Source: Gemmatimonadota bacterium
Lineage (GTDB): Bacteria; Gemmatimonadota; Gemmatimonadetes; Longimicrobiales; Gaopeijiaceae
Assembly: GCA_021295815.1 (NCBI GenBank)
Contig: JAGWBQ010000010.1
Location: forward strand, 27,297 to 91,296
Length of the DNA stretch: 64,000 bases
Direction: 5' to 3'
Positions 63,755 to 64,000 of the stretch are shown piece after piece (the first letter of the stretch is position 1; each line of letters starts with the position of its first letter). The notes beneath the pieces were generated by a model that saw only the letters and a list, made by a program, of their open reading frames with translations, had not been told where the DNA came from and made no database searches. The translations under genes were made by a program, and so were the position numbers.

Positions 63755-64000
63755 ATGACCGGAACCCCGAAGCTCCCCATCCGCGCCCTCGTGACAGTGC
63801 TGCTCCTGCCTCTCGCCGCGACGGTGTTCGTGGCCTGCGGCGAATCCCCCACACCGGTGGACGACCCGCCAGACGCGGCGCTGACGGTTTACGAGCACCT
63901 CGGCCCCGACGGAAAACCCGCGAGTTTCACCATGTCGGATGGCTCGTGGTCAGGGAAGACCTACCCTGTCCGGTTTGTGCGAGTCGATGCGGAAGGGGGT
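63755..64000 (+). CDS. Lipoprotein, N-terminal fragment (runs off the window)
   Basis: ATG 63755 opens a frame that continues to the window end without a stop (82 codons). The signal sequence ALVTVLLLPLAATVFVAC ends in a lipobox-like VAC followed by GESPTPVDDPP, so the product is a lipoprotein. The visible mature part (ALTVYEHLGPDGKPASF) is not enough to assign a family. It is divergent from feoAB, with the AT-rich palindrome between them. Confidence 0.65.
   Translation, partial: MTGTPKLPIRALVTVLLLPLAATVFVACGESPTPVDDPPDAALTVYEHLGPDGKPASFTMSDGSWSGKTYPVRFVRVDAEGG

Overview
The window is a high-GC, gene-dense bacterial chromosome segment with no rRNA, tRNA, CRISPR array or insertion sequence that I could see. 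The gene content suggests a diderm, aerobic heterotroph, most likely Gemmatimonadota. The reasons are a complete alternative complex III operon, a GLPGLI protein next to a Bacteroidetes-style carboxypeptidase-regulatory/beta-barrel protein, a DUF5916-type barrel, a short primary-type sigma factor without region 1.1, and many lipoproteins and outer-membrane barrels. The phylum is an inference from content, not from a marker-gene tree.

Layout. 1-3.9 kb: the 3' end of a DUF5916 barrel gene, an ABC-2 exporter pair and small unknown genes. 4.0-11.7 kb: the six-gene act operon (alternative complex III: ActA pentaheme cytochrome, ActB Fe-S protein, ActC and ActF membrane quinol subunits, ActD, ActE cytochrome), tightly coupled by 1- to 8-nt overlaps and followed by a possible 31-aa microprotein. 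No oxidase genes follow it. 11.7-16.3 kb, minus strand: a beta-lactamase-fold hydrolase, then acyl-CoA dehydrogenase, tatA, a TrmJ-like rRNA/tRNA methyltransferase and a HisN-like phosphatase as one overlapping set. 16.5-20.2 kb: the GLPGLI and outer-membrane barrel pair. 20.2-26.6 kb is the most accessory-looking part: a membrane protein flanked by an imperfect 34-bp repeat, a VapBC module, a PQQ-type sugar dehydrogenase-like lipoprotein, a secreted cysteine-containing protein coupled to a beta-propeller protein with a C10 tract just upstream, and an amidohydrolase lipoprotein.

26.6-33.6 kb: a conserved membrane/MoxR/DUF58 cluster (membrane protein, DUF4129, DUF4350, MoxR, DUF58) converging on a fused RDD-SpoIIM gene. 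33.7-38.0 kb: glycine cleavage H and P proteins followed by a lipoate ligase-like gene, a coherent lipoyl-enzyme set. 38.1-42.4 kb: an orphan TolQ/ExbB/MotA protein, DNA polymerase I with a decayed proofreading site, and an SSB without the acidic tail. 42.5-47.4 kb, minus strand: two surface-antigen-type barrels and the sigma factor. 47.5-52.8 kb: malic enzyme-phosphotransacetylase and PEP carboxykinase overlapping by 8 nt, then a CoA-acylating methylmalonate-semialdehyde dehydrogenase. 52.9-58.4 kb: a metzincin-like lipoprotein protease with a small barrel, a class III aminotransferase and a sodium:solute symporter with a 37-aa membrane ORF in front. The aminotransferase, dehydrogenase and symporter could serve beta-amino-acid or valine/thymine catabolism. 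58.4-61.1 kb: a decayed DNA cytosine methyltransferase remnant and a penicillin acylase family enzyme. 61.2-63.5 kb: feoAB, with feoB apparently starting at CTG. An AT-rich palindrome and the 5' end of a lipoprotein gene close the window.

A recurring theme is the 4-nt NTGA overlap: ATGA, GTGA, TTGA and apparently CTGA junctions all occur here. I did not find an obvious defence island or biosynthetic cluster. The most unusual leads are the homopolymer-tract secreted protein with its propeller partner, the CTG starts, the methyltransferase deletion relic and the act-operon microORF.
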